From: Annona cherimola
Lineage: Eukaryota; Streptophyta; Magnoliopsida; Magnoliales; Annonaceae
NCBI GenBank assembly: GCA_030490835.1
Contig: CM059971.1
Location: forward strand, 50,268,012 to 50,332,011
Direction of reading: 5' to 3'
Length of the DNA stretch: 64,000 bases
The notes under the pieces were generated by a model. It was not told the DNA's origin. It ran no database searches and saw nothing but the letters and a program-made list of their open reading frames with translations. Below, piece after piece: positions 32,753 through 44,536 of this stretch. How positions within the stretch are numbered: position 1 is the first letter of the stretch; every line of letters starts with the position of its first letter. Position numbers and translations under genes: made by a program.

Positions 32753-33652
32753 ATGGCTTCAAATGCTTACCACTGGTTAAATGCAGAATTTTCAACACCA
32801 AGCACAATGGGTTCCCATCAGTATGACAATATATGGGCACCTCCAGCTCAATTTGCAGGTTTTGACAATCACATGCAGGATATGGACAATTCTTATACAA
32901 CTTACTGCGATTTGTGAGGAGGCGAGGGACATTTACTCAATCAATGCGTGTATTACTCAGCATCCACGGGCTATCTTGATCATTCAAATGGAGACCCACA
33001 CTCAAAGAATATGATGTCTTTCAATTGTCAAGCATAGGAGTTTGAGGAGCCATCACTACCTGAAAGCAAGTTATCTTTGGAGGACATGTTCATGCAATTC
33101 ATGAAGAGCCAGATGCAATTTAATGATAACATGCAAAAACAGGTAGAGCAATTGGATACCGCAATCCAATGTAGGCATCAAGAGCCATCTTCTAGTCATA
33201 TTGAAGAAATTGCAGAAGAAAATGAGTTGGAACAGGGCTACGAAGTCACTCCAAGCATTAATGAAGATATATCAATCGATGTGATAGAGCAACCTGTACC
33301 TCAACAGGTTTTTGAGCAAGTGGCCGAGCCAATGGAAAGCCAGGAAGTGAAAGAAGAAATTGACGAAGAAATAGAGGTTGATATAGTGGAGAAAGTTGGA
33401 AATTATCATAATAACACTCTAATTTGTCTTCATGAAATTCAGGTGCAACAAGACTTAATCGATCAATGCAAAGTCTTGGAAAGCAACATCTTGAAGCCAT
33501 CATTTGTTCAAGACCCTGAAAACCTCTTCTATAGTCTCTATGAAATCCAAGAAAAGAGGCTAACGGATCCATTTGAACAGGCTAAGAAGAGAGCTGAACT
33601 CCCAGTTCACAATATGCATTTAAGGAAGTTCGATAGAGCGGGAATTGGCTAA
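32753..33652 (+). pseudogene. Compact gag-like ORF of H with broken zinc knuckle
   Basis: Frame of 299 codons with two stops. MASNAYHWLNAEF starts at 32753, about 135 bases after the primer site. A CCHC knuckle is recognisable as CDL-stop-GGEGHLLNQC, the TGA at 32915 sitting exactly where the second Cys should be. A TAG follows at about 33035. From about 33077 the frame is open: LSLEDMFMQFMKSQMQFNDNMQKQVEQL matches the F/G gag block (MENVFMQFMQSQI), then comes a strongly acidic Glu/Asp-rich region not found in F or G, ending RKFDRAGIG. The ordinary gag domain (PF03732), LRSGK and protease are all absent. It looks like a shrunken gag keeping only RNA-binding and short helical parts. Confidence 0.65.
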
Positions 33653-34658
33653 TCATAGTGGAATGTTGGGCTGAAGATGATAAATTTAGCGCTGAAAGGG
33701 AGGCAACCCATTACACTTATTGATTTTTTATTCAAGAATAAAGTAGTCATCTCCCAAGACAAGGAATGACAGGATTATCATGCTCAAATATCGATTTTCA
33801 ATCCACTTTCAAGTTGATAAATGATGGAATCAAGGAGTTTCAAGTTTATATTCACCATTCAAGACAAGACAATGCAGTTTGAGTGAGGTCCCGGCCTCCA
33901 TTTTTGGTGCCCGGCACTAAGTTTCGCAAAAGAACATGTTCTAGCAAGTTGGGATCAGAGAAGTGGCGCTCTGGCGCCATATTTTTCAAGGAAATAACAT
34001 GTTGCAAGTTTTGAGTCAGCAAGTTGGCGCCTAGGCCTCAATTTTTAGTGCCCCGGTGCCATCCCCCTGCCAACATAAAAAAACAGCAAAACATGAGTTT
34101 TCAGCATGCCAACTTCAACTTGCCATAATTTTTGATCCCGGAGGAGTTATGGGAGCTACCACATATCAAAGAAAAGAATTTTTCGAGCCCGTTAAGATGA
34201 AAACCATGTTTTCTTAGTTGATATCATTTTCAATATGAAAATCCTCCATCTTTTCATATTTTGGGTCGTTGAAGTTCTACGCAATTCGTTTTACTGCTTT
34301 TAGTGAATCACCAATTTTATTACTTTAAATAAAAGGTGTGCAAGTGGGTGGTTTGCATTTTTCATATATTTGCAGGCATGTAGATGTGTTGCTTGTGGGT
34401 AACCTTTTGGTTCAAGCTGTTCCATTAATTTGTTATGACTAAGAGTTTAACGTAGTGGGGGAGGAGTTTATGGACTGCACTTGTGGTATCGATAATATGA
34501 CTTGAAACTCGAGTTGGATTGCCCAAGAAGATCTTGTTTGAACTAAATTTGGGGTGTAAAGACTTGGACGGTTGAGCTTGCATGCACTTTTCAATATTGT
34601 GCTGCTCATTCTTCCTTTTTCCTATTTGTGACGTTGCTCGTAACCACTCTCAACCAAT
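33653..34658 (+). other. Non-coding spacer of H
   Basis: Begins with the landmark GGGAGGCAACCCATT (33700-33714) shared with F and G. It has weak GGCGCC-type motifs at 33960-34070. No ORF of note; AT-rich afterwards. Confidence 0.55.
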
Positions 34659-34898
34659 GTGAGGCTAACCAACTTGGAGCATCTAATGGCAGCCCAAGCC
34701 TGGTTTCTACAGCTGTCCAATCGGGCTATGGAGGCACACTTTCGAAGACTCATGGAGGACCGACAGATTGATATGAAGGCTTTACCACCATTCCCATCGA
34801 CACCTCCCGAGTTCCGAGCCTATTTTGGTCAATCTTCACATCAGCCTGTTGAAGAAAATGAGCGCGACAACGACGACTCCTTCACATCAGACACATAG
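34659..34898 (+). pseudogene. C-terminal remnant of the PF20167-like ORF in H
   Basis: RLTNLEHLMAAQAWFLQLSNRAMEAHFRRLMEDRQIDMKALPPFPSTPPEFRAYFGQSS and an acidic tail align directly with the last ~75 residues of the F ORF (28650-28881). The upstream PF20167 core is missing. Amphipathic helix and acidic tail are kept and the frame is open. Confidence 0.75.
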
Positions 34899-36040
34899 GG
34901 GAGTACCTGTCCTTTCCATTTTGTTTCACTTTTGTATTTCTTTATCAGTTTATGATCATGTAGGTTTCATATAGTTTCATGCATTGAGGACAATGCATCC
35001 CTCAAGTTTGGGGGTTGTATAATTCCCGTTTGTGAGTTTGTATTTCATGTTTTGAATATATGTGTTAGATTGCATGTTATGTCAAATTTTGCTTGTGAAA
35101 GTTATCTTGTTTCTATCCATTTTGATGAAATATGTGCAAGGTTGAGAAAAATTTTAACTTGAAATAGATTTCATGAAAAATCAAAAATTCAGGCTAAGGA
35201 CTATGTGTTAAGGAAATTTGCAAGTAACATGTGAATGAATTGGACTAATCTCATAGTACATTGTTATAATTCAAGTCCATGCTAATCTTTTCAACTGAAA
35301 TGATAAGAATTGAGTTAAACAAATGTTAACCAAGTGCTTTCAGGGAATTAATGGTTTCAGAAATGTTAATACTTCATAAAAAAAAATTACATGTTCAGTA
35401 TCCCTACCAAGTTATCGAAACAATAAAAAAGGGGTGACTAACCTAAGCTGAGTAACCGGGACTTGGCATCAACAAAGGAAAGTCACAGTAATAACGCTTT
35501 AAAAAGAAAACTCTCCCCAGATACCCTGAAATATGGTGAGGGAAGCCCAAAAAAATCAAAAAAAGATAAAAACATCTCTCCAGATATTCTGAAATATGGT
35601 GAGGAGAGTCATGCAATAAGTTTGGAGGGGAAAGAATGTGCATTTAGGCAAAATGGGATCAAGTAAATTAATGTCATGTTCTTTGACAAGAAAGTTATAC
35701 TTAAGCCTTGGTTCATCTGTTTTGTATTGATTTTTTTAAACCAGTTTCTTTCGATCAAAAGGAAGATTAGCAGGATTGAATTATGACTGTGGACTAATAA
35801 TACCGTCATTTACATGTAACTCGATGAAAATGAATGTCCTATGTTGAGAAATAGATGATTTTTTATGTAATGTTTCAAGTTAGGGTTATTCTTGATCTTG
35901 TTGAGTAAAGACATGTGATTGTTAGAAGCATAATTGGAATTAGGTTGGGTTGACATAGTCCTGATTCATTTATTCATTTATTCATTCATTCATTGTGTTT
36001 ACATGTGTTGCTCGAGGACTAACAACATTTAAGTTTGGGG
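34899..36040 (+). other. 3' non-coding region of H with two hairpin/purine modules
   Basis: Module 1: ATGCATTGAGGACAATGCAT at 34979-34998 then CAAGTTTGGGGGT. Module 2: hairpin at 36006-36027 (one arm mismatch) then AAGTTTGGGG abutting the LTR. The doubled AGATAYCCTGAAATATGGTGAGG motif is at about 35517-35540 and 35581-35605. The order and spacing equal those in F. Confidence 0.75.
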
Positions 36041-36780
36041 TGTAATAACTTGTAAAAATGCGAGTTATCATGACCCATTTTAGACTATATTTGTGCATTA
36101 GTCCAAGAGATTAGGCATAGTTTGCATCCATTTAGCTTAATTTTCACTCGCTTTACATTTTAGGAGTATTATTTAGTTTTTATGCATTTTTAGCATAAAT
36201 TAGGCATTTTTAGTCCATTTATTTAGTTTATGTAATTTTTGCAGGAAGGACGGGCGAATTACAAGCAATGTGGGTGAAGCGGATGCAAATCAGAAACAAG
36301 TCACGAGGTAGGTAGATGGCGCCCAGGCACCAACCTACATGCCCTTGCCAAAACTCCAACATAATCCAGCAACTGGTAGCTTTCGGGGAGTTGGCGCCTA
36401 GGTGCCAAGGCATGAAGTCCTAGGGTTTCCAGAAATGTTTCCAAGTTACCCAACACAGGGAGTTGGCGCCCAGGCACCACTACGCATCCGTATGCGCGCG
36501 GGTTTCTATGCATGTGCTGCACAAGTTACCTATTATAAATAGAAACCTAGGGCTGCGTGCAAAGGAGTTTCACAGGCCATAGAGGAGAGACCAAAATAGG
36601 GAATAATTGTTGTGGAGAAAAGGAGGAAACCAAAGCTTCAAGGAAGGAGAGAAGAGCAAGTGGAGATCCAAGCCATCATCGCAAAATCCATTGAGTTTCA
36701 TCTCCTCTTCTCATCTATCTCTACCCGTTTGTTATTCTCCTTGCTTGGAATGATTGTAAACTCGATTTTAATAGGAATTT
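36041..36780 (+). mobile_element. 3' LTR of H, cut by long LTR S3
   Basis: Starts TGTAATAACTTG after the polypurine tract (canonical TGATAACTC altered). It has the GGCGCC array (36310-36480) and TATAAATAG at 36534-36542. It runs to TTTTAATAGGAATT, where the 5' LTR of H continues GAAGTCATGTTTGTG; here S3 begins instead. The remainder of this LTR is not found after S3. Confidence 0.85.
36534..36542 (+). promoter_or_regulatory. TATA box in H 3' LTR
   Basis: TATAAATAG downstream of the palindrome array. Confidence 0.65.
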
Positions 36781-38215
36781 TGTGGCGCCCGAAACTGAGG
36801 CGTCACTTCCTTACCTCAAGATCTTATTGATTGGTAAATGTGAATCAGGATTGTTGCCCTGATCACGTGGCGGGATTTTAATTGGATCTCGTCCAAAAAA
36901 AATTTTGTTTCTTCATTGATCATCATTTCATTTATAACATAAACAATGGTACACTTGTAAATATCCATTTTATAACTTCTCAACATGTACTTATACATTA
37001 AAGGTCTTCTTGACCTAATCATGACATTTTCATTGCATACATACATATAATCAATCATTAGTTCACCTAGAACTCAGAACTTTAAACAAGTTCACATATA
37101 TATCAACATACCTGAAAACTTCCGTTCATATCATTTCACTCACCATGGCTAATCCTTTTAGCCTACATGGTACTATCTCTTACCTTTTCTCCATTTCTTA
37201 GGTCCTCAACCGCTTGAGTCTTCCAGTACCTATCTAAGGTTTGGAAAATAAAACGTGAGTGATAACTCAGTAAGCAAGCAGTTTATATTTTAGGGCAAGA
37301 CTTCCTTGAAAATCATTTCAATAAATATCTTGAACACCTTTTTCTTGAGGACATTTATATGTCCTAAAATATTATCATGAAATCATGTGTTCATGAGGAC
37401 AATTCTATGTCCTTGAACATTATCATAAAATATTTATTCTTAAAATCATTTACAAGCCACCTCTGGGCTTGTTAAGGCAAAACATCCATGTTTTACTCTC
37501 TTTATTTAATTTCCTTTTGTCTTGAGTGAACATTTCCAATGTTCCAAGACATTTACAAAAAACCATCTTTTGCCAGTGGACGTTTTACGTCCAAAACATT
37601 TTTCTCATAAATTCTTTGGCAAGGGAGGACATTCTCATGTCCTAAAACATTATTTATATAAGCCTTTCTCAGTGAAGGATATTTTTATGTCCAAAAATAT
37701 TTTTCATCATAAAATCCTTTAGTCAAGAGACATTTGATGTCTCAAAATATTTTTCACATAGTTTTTTTTTGGCAATGGACATTCATAAGTCCACAAATAC
37801 TTTTATCCCTTAAAACTTTTTAGAAACGGACATTCTTATGTCCACACATGTTCCAACATAAATCCCTTTAGGAAATGGACATTCTCATGTCCAACCATTT
37901 GTTCCACATAAACCTTTTGGAAATGGACATTCTTATGTCTAAAACATTTTCCAACATAAATCTCTTTAGGAAATGGACATTCTTATGTCCAAAATATTTT
38001 TCAACATAAACCCTTTTTCATAATCCCCATCTTAGGGCTTGTTTATAGCAAACAAGTCATAAATCCTTTTCATGAAAACTTTTGCATAAGAATTATTTCT
38101 TTTTTTTATTCTTAATATTTACACATTTTGTGTAAAATACCCTGCTTTTAGGGTAACTTATGCATAATGGTTCATAAAAATTAATTTAGGATAACTTTTT
38201 CATATAAATGCTTTT
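36781..38215 (-). mobile_element. Long gypsy-type LTR S3, left part
   Basis: Starts TGTGGCGCCCGAAACTGAGGCG and, like S2, continues with CAGGATTGTTGCCCTGATCACGTGGCGGG and GAACTCAGTAAGCAAGCA-like text. It contains the GGACAT hairpin minisatellite (37340-38025). It ends where the remnant primer site of J begins. By analogy with S2 this is the U5 end of a leftward LTR. No gene. Confidence 0.7.
37340..38025. repeat. ~49-bp minisatellite with GGACAT/ATGTCC dyads
   Basis: About a dozen units; a late one runs GGACATTCTTATGTCC, AAAACATTTTCC, AACATAAATC, TTTAGGAAAT. Each unit holds a short inverted repeat (GGACAT..ATGTCC). Units near 37790-38020 are most alike, earlier ones more decayed. Confidence 0.85.
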
Positions 38216-39731
38216 AACGGCGCCAAAAACTTAACAAGATACATATATGTCTATTAAATTGCTCACTATTTACGCAAGTATACGTGTCGTGTCAAGTAAT
38301 AAAGTGTGAGTAGAGTATCGTTCCCACGAGAATTGTGTTAAACGGATTAGCACCTTAAATCTCAATTATCTAAGTGAATTGGTAAAAGGAATGAGATTTG
38401 GTTTCAAAAAATTGAATTAAACTAAACTAAGCAAAGCGGTAAATGACCAGAGTAGTGTGGATGTTGCTGATATTGCCTTGAGATAATTAAGATAGGTGGG
38501 AATATGAATTCATTGAATCATAGCTATGTTATTTGGTTTCAATTAAGTTAGTTGTGCAGAGATTACTAATCTAGGTTCATTCATATTCATATATGTCTTC
38601 CAACACATACAAACCTAACCAAGTTTTAGTCATGTGCTATGTTCACATGCATACAAGTAAAACAAGGTTGATAACCATATAACCTAATCATGATTACACA
38701 GGGTTAATAGGTATATTCTTATCCATATTAACATCTAACACAACATGAGTTAGAATACCTGTGCCTTATATATGGAGCTCATTCAAATTCTACTTTTCCA
38801 AGCATGAATCTGATATTAGATCAATCCACAAGGATGCAAAGCTTGTAAACGCATTAAGCATAATATATAAAGGTAATCTCAAGCAACATATGTCACAGCA
38901 CAACTATTTTATTAATTCAAGCATAAGAAAACCAAATATCATAAGCCATTAATTCAAATCCTACATATCTCCCACCACAGGAAGGTTCAGCCCAAAAACA
39001 TGACTTCGATTTCCATTAAAATCGAGTTTACAATCATCCCAAGCAAGGAGAATAACAAACAGGTAGAGATAGACGAGAAGAGGAGATGAAACTCCATGGA
39101 TTTTGCGGTGATGGCTTGGATCTCCACTTGCTCTTCTCTCCTTCCTTGAAGCTTTGGTTTCCTCCTTTTCTCCACAGCAACTATTCTCTATTTTCGTCTC
39201 TCTTCTATGGCCTGCGGAACTCCTTTGCACGCAGCCTTAGGTTTCTATTTATAATGGGTAGCTTGCGCAGCACATGTGTAGAAATCCACTAGATGGCACC
39301 TGGGCGCCAACTCCTTGTATGCTGCGTAACTTGGAAACCTTTCTAGAAACCCTAGGACTTCATGCCTTGGCGCCTAGGTGCCAACTCCCTGGAAGCTACT
39401 GGTTGATGAATTGTATTAGAGTTCTGGCAAGAGCATGTAGGTTGGCGCCTGGGCGCCATTCACCTGCCTCGTGACTTGGTTCTGATTTGCATCCGCTTCA
39501 CCCACATCACTTGTATTCGTCCGTCCTTCCTGTAAAAATTACATAAACTAAATAAATGGACTAAAAATGCCTAATTTATCCTAAAAATGCATAAAAACTA
39601 AATAATTTTCCTAAAATGCAAAGCAAGTGAAAATTAAGCTAAATGGATGCAAATTATGCCTAATCTCTTGGACTAATGCACAAATATAGTCTAAAATGGG
39701 CTATGATAACTCATATTTTTATGAGTTATCA
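38216..39731 (-). mobile_element. Athila 5' LTR J with remnant primer site
   Basis: Minus-strand LTR. Its start TGATAACTCAT.. is at 39731 and its end, at 38232, reads ..GTATCTTGTTA, a mutated form of CGTCA. AACGGCGCCA at 38216-38225 is the reverse of the first part of the Asp-tRNA primer site. It contains a GGCGCC array (39290-39465), TATAAATAG near 39245-39253 (minus) and CGTGTCGTGTCAAGTAATAAAG. It is close to the H LTR. No internal sequence of J remains, and no target duplication is visible. Confidence 0.8.
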
Positions 39732-39774
39732 CTCTACAAACGACACATTCCTTGTACTGGTGCACCATACATCC

Positions 39775-39965
39775 TTATCATAGACAGCAGTCCGTGTGGT
39801 TTTAAAGTATCACAAACCGCAGCCTGTGTCCTTTTAAACCAGGATCACAGACCGCAATCTGCATTCATTCTTGAAAACCATCACAAACCGAGGTCTGTAT
39901 CTTTAAAAATCATTTTTGAAAAAGAACATCATAGACCACAGTCAGTGTCAACTTATAAAGCGAGC
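39775..39965. repeat. Short array of CAcARACCgcrGYCTGTG dyads
   Basis: Four imperfect units with spacing near 48 bp, each with arms such as CACAGAC/GTCTGTG around CGCA. Same layout as the GGACAT array but a different sequence. Confidence 0.7.
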
Positions 39966-40698
39966 GCACCCACTTTAAATAAGTTGTCATTTGAAATCTA
40001 ATTTTAGGATGACCTTGCTTAAATTCTTTTTTAAAAAAAATTGAGTAAAATATTTTGACAATCATTTGAAATGTTCGAAAACATAATACATTTTAAAACC
40101 CTTATGATAAAAACACTTCAAAACTTTTGAATTTTCAAAAATAAATCATATATTTTCCTAACATTTACTTTGTTTTCATTTCGGGGCCTTTTGCTCACAA
40201 AAGTCATGCAATTGTACCATCCCCTTTTCAACTACCCTAAAAATCAAATCCCTATCCACATATTAAAATTTCCATTTTTACATAATGAGGAGCTTGCATA
40301 GCCTTTAACATGCTATTTTAGTAACCCAAAATCAAACCAGTTCATAAAATCATCTTATTGGGTTGATCATCCTTAAATCCCTTTAAACAACATCCGTATA
40401 AATATTTTCAAAATATTCTCATTATACTTTCTTATCTAAAGGAAATCAAAACTTTTCGAATATCATTCCAATACATACGGACTATGTCCAAAACATTATT
40501 TAAATAACATGGCATAGAAAAACTAATCTTTTTCCATAAATTAAATCCATTTTTCTTTTTCTTTCATAAACATAGTCATTTATCACAAAATATCGTAAGA
40601 ATATATTATAAACTTATTTACAAATATTTCTTTGTGAAAAAGGGCAAAATTCTCTTTTTCTTATAAAATACTTTTGAAACAACATCATAAAGAACTTT

Positions 40699-40703
40699 CT
40701 TGC
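40699..40703. repeat. Target-site duplication of G, left (CTTGC)
   Basis: Identical to 49332-49336, immediately outside the TG..CA ends of element G. Confidence 0.9.
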
Positions 40704-41713
40704 TGACGAGTTGCGTATATGTCAATTAAAATTCTCGCTATTTACGCAAGTATAAGTGTCGTGTCAAGTAATAAAGAGTGAGTAGAGTATCGTTCCCACG
40801 ACGAATTGTTAACCGAAATTAATAATTAGTTAAATTGCTTTTGATGGGTGGAAAATTCTGAATTTATGATTTAACTAAACTAACAATTGCAATGAAAAAT
40901 TGGAGTGAAGGTTACGAGACTACTGGATACTTTAAACGGGTTTTCTGATTAAGGATGGCAGATGGATAGCTTGGAATCCTTGAATATAAACTATATTGCT
41001 TTGGTTCTTTTTAATTGGATTGCATATGGATTTACTAGCCCAAGTTCATATATCTTTATATATGTTTTCCAACATTATATAAAGCTAATTACACCCTATT
41101 TAATTGTTATGTTCTCATGCTATTAAATAAAGTGAAATTGATAAGTTCATAACTTGTATAATGACTACACAGGGTTTAACGGTATATTCCTATCCGTTAA
41201 ACAACTCTCTTGACACAAAGTTTGAAACTTATGCTTTGCACATGGATCCGGCAAAGATCTTCCTCTTCCGAGGATAAATCAAGCAATTAAATTATTTTAC
41301 AAGGTAGCTAGTCTTGTAAAAAGCATTCAATCCACACATGCAAAGGTAAATCATACACAATCATATATAAAATCAAATATTCATTCTTGAATAATCTAAG
41401 AACCAAGAAACAATATAGTTTAGAATTCAAATCATCCTAACTATCCATCTAATGGAGGTTTAGTTCAAAGACATGATCTTAACATCCAATACATCTATAT
41501 AAAAAGTATCCATAAAGGCAGAGAAAGAAAATTGGAAAGAATAAGAGAAAACTATTTTCCGGCGGTTTCCACCAACAGGACTTGAATCTTCTTTTCAATC
41601 CGGGCTTTAATCTTGATTTCCTCTTTCTCTTGCACTTTTATTCGTCCTTAGGCTCTCTCTCCTCTCTCCTCTCTCTTCTCTCTTCTTCTTCTCGTGCGCG
41701 AACCCCTAGGAAC

Positions 41714-41722
41714 TATATATAT
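41714..41722 (-). promoter_or_regulatory. TATA-like box in G 3' LTR
   Basis: TATATATA beside the palindrome array; the 5' LTR has TTTATATAG at the same place (48640-48648). Confidence 0.5.
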
Positions 41723-41769
41723 AGTCCCTTTGCGCAACTTACGCACTGAAGTTTGCGCGTACGGATGCG

Positions 41770-42055
41770 TATTGGCGCCTAGGCGCCCCCATCTGGCACC
41801 TAGGTGCCAACTCTCTGTGTGTTGGGCAACTTGGACACATGCTGTAAACGCTAGGAGTTCATGCACTGGTGCCTAGGCACCCCTGGCTGGCACCTAGGCG
41901 CCAACTCCCTAGAGGTAATACCTGACTTGTGACTTCAATGTCGTCTAACTTGGGTTTCATGTAGATGAAGTGGCGCCTAGGCGCCAACTCTCTGGAAGCC
42001 ATGCTGTAAGCTGTGCGTGCTGAAAATGGCCAAGGCACGTAGGGTGGCGCCATCT
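41770..42055. repeat. GGCGCC palindrome array (G 3' LTR)
   Basis: Variants of TTGGCGCCTAGGCGCCCC and AAGTGGCGCCTAGGCGCCAA, including decayed forms (CCTAGGTGCC). Confidence 0.82.
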
Positions 42056-42284
42056 GCCTCTGGTTGCCTCAGCTTGCAATCAACTTGCCCACTTTGCCTT
42101 CATATGTCCCGTCCTTCCTGCAAAAGATGGAAAAACTAACTAAATAAACTAAAAATGCCTAAAAACTAAATAATGCTCCTAAAATGCAAAGCGGATGAAA
42201 ATTAAACTAAGCCTAATCTCTCAAACTAACGCACAAATCAAGTCTGAAATGGACCATGATAACTCGCAAAAATTCGAGTTATCA

Positions 42285-43435
42285 CACCCCCAAATTTAAA
42301 TGTTGCTAGTCCTCGAGCAACACATGCAACCTTAATGAATAAATGAATGAATCAATGAATTCATGCAGACTCTGTCAACTCCGTTTGCTTCCAGTTATGC
42401 TTTGATCAATCCACTTATCCATTTCACAAGGTCGAGATTAGTTCAACTTGAAAAATTCTTCATTATAAAAACAAGGCATGCATTTTCTTTTTCAAACCAA
42501 GTTACATGTGGATGCAAAGATTCCATAGTGCAAAGTCATAATTCGACACTTTAATCTTCCATTCGATCAGAGAACTGGTTAGAAAGTTAATGAGCACAAG
42601 CAAACCAAGGATTAAGCTGAATGCACTGGTCACAGCAATGGTATCAAGTCACTGAATTCAATTTCTAACACTACACATTCTCTTTTTCCCCAAACTTATT
42701 GCGAAAATCCTCCTCACCATATTTCAGGATATCTAGAGATCTTTTTTTTTGGCTCCCCTCACCATATTTTAGGGTATCTATGGAGAATTTTTATTTTAAA
42801 GCGTTATTATTGTGATTTTTCTTTGCTTTTTACGCGAACCTTGCCATTTTTCTATGCCAAGTCCCAGTTAGTTAGCTTAGGTCAAACACCCCCTTATTAT
42901 TTTTTCTAGTGCCTTGTTAAGGGTACTGAACATGTTTGAGTAATTCTTGTGAAATAATACCATTTCTGAACCCGTTAAAGTACTTAGTCAGCATTTATTT
43001 AGTTCATTTTTCATCATCTCGGTCTGAAAAATATGCCTGTGATTGAATTAGAACAATGCATTACGAAATTCCTTTTAATTCTTTCACATGTTACTTTCAA
43101 CCTGTTTTTATACTTGATTTTTAATCTGAATAGCCCATTTTTTCATGAATTCAATTTCAAGTCAACATTAATCACAACCTTGCACATTTTCACAATAAGA
43201 TGGATTGAAACAAAGACAACTTTCATTAGTTGGAATTGACATACATGTAACCATAAAATAAACCATGAAAATTTAAAATGAAAAACTAACCTATGGTTGA
43301 GAATTATATACCCTCCCCCAACTTGAGAGATGCATTGTCCTCAATGCATGATCCTAAAATGAACTAACAATGAAAATACAATGAAAAGAAAAAATAAAAG
43401 AAAAGAAAAATAAAAAGAAAGGACTGAGACTCCCC
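42285..43435 (-). other. 3' non-coding region of G with two hairpin/purine modules
   Basis: Minus strand. Module 2 is next to the LTR (hairpin 42301-42322, tract CAAATTTAAAT.. with CCCCC at 42286-42291 on the plus strand). Module 1 hairpin is at 43330-43349 with the G-rich tract at about 43311-43324. The doubled CCTGAAATATGGTGAGG-type motif lies at about 42712-42735 and 42757-42780. No ORF is credible. Confidence 0.75.
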
Positions 43436-44536
43436 TCATGAATCAGACTCCGTCGCGTCCTCATCATCCTCGTTGTTGGGCTGGGGCTGGGGCTGGCACT
43501 GCTGCCCGAAGCAGGCACGGACCTCTGGTGGCGTCGGTGAAGGTCGGAAGGGTGGAGATGTTGATTTGGCGGTCCTCCGCTATCCGCCGTAGGTAGGCCT
43601 CCATCGCCCGGTCATGCTGCCGCTGGTACTTGGCTTGGGCAGCAACCAAATTCTCCAGGTTGGTTAGCCCTTCGGCCGTGGATAGCGGCTGTGATGATGG
43701 TCCAGCTGCGGGAACTACTCTGGGCCGTGTCGTGGCAGTGTGAACTCGAGGCTGGGTGCGGTAAGAGAGGTCGTCTATGATGGCCTGACAGTTCAGGACT
43801 TCCATCAACTCCCATCTGACGTCGGCCCGCTTGCAGAGCCAGGTGATGAGGGATGGGAAGTAGTAGCTGCCCCAAGGTGCGGTCGCGCAGGCACAGATCT
43901 GCTGGTAGATAAGATGGACTACGTCGATCATCATGCCACTGTAGATCGCATGGAGAAGCAGTGCCCTATCCATCGTCACCTCACTGACGTGGGTCGACGG
44001 CATCATCCCGGCCGAGATAAAATGGAAGAACATCCACCCGTCGTACATCATCTCGCTGTGCTTGAATGATGTGAGTTGTCATCCCATGGACTTCCATGTC
44101 GGAGGTCGTTGGTAGATATGCTCGATGATAGAGTTGACATCTCGACCTTCTCCCTCCAAAAACTCCTCATACTGGTCTGGATAGTCAAAAGAGCCCAATC
44201 CGTAATGGAGTTGATTGCTTCAGCATGAAACGGGACAATCTTGCCCTGGACCTTCACCCTACCCTGCTCATGTTCTACCGCATTAGCATAGAACTCTTTC
44301 ACCACTGGCACTATTGCAGACTCAGGCTGTGCGAGGAATTTCTGCCAACCTCGAACATTCAGCACGTTGATAAAGTTATTGGAGAAAGAGGTAATTTTTA
44401 TTCTCCGTTCAGGAATCAGGTGCCGCTTTTGAAGCGAGTCTGTGTACCGCTTGAACGCCTAAGTGGACACGAATCGGTTTGCGTCAAATTCGCCAGGCTC
44501 CTGAACTTTCTTTCTCTTAGCAGATGATGAAGCCAT
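43436..44536 (-). pseudogene. PF20167-like ORF of Athila element G
   Basis: Homologue of the F ORF. It starts MASSSAKRKKVQEPGEFDANRF at 44536 and runs through RGWQKFLAQPESAIVPVVKEFYANAVEHEQGRVKVQGKIVPFHAEAIN (44220-44360), then, after frameshifts, MMYDGWMFFHFISAGMMPSTHVSEVTMDRALLLHAIYSGMMIDVVHLIYQQI and GSYYFPSLITWLCKRADV. It ends ..ATESDS at 43436. At least two frameshifts break it. Where F carries TAG at the FLA-stop-PESA position, G still has Gln. The N-terminus is basic and the C-terminal helix (LTNLENLVAAQAKYQRQHDRAMEAYLRRIAEDRQ) is preserved. Role unknown. Confidence 0.75.

Larger units (their letters stand above)
39732..40703 (-). mobile_element. Long LTR S3, middle part
   Basis: Non-coding. 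The first 250 bp hold about four ~48-bp units with CACAGACCGCAATCTG-type dyads (39775-39965). The rest is AT-rich with GGGCAAAATTC and resembles other long-LTR DNA. It runs straight into G at the CTTGC duplication and resumes at 49332. Confidence 0.65.
40704..42284 (-). mobile_element. 3' LTR of G
   Basis: 1581 bp with TG..CA ends (TGACGAGTTGCG.. and ..GAGTTATCA on the plus strand). It is very similar to the 5' LTR except for fewer GGCGCC units. TATATATA lies at 41714-41722 and the GGCGCC array at 41770-42055. Confidence 0.92.

Noticed and set aside
37340..38025. CRISPR-like regular repeats (also 49500-49640)
   Set aside because: Units are degenerate, spacers are not unique, the DNA is plant LTR, and no cas genes exist.
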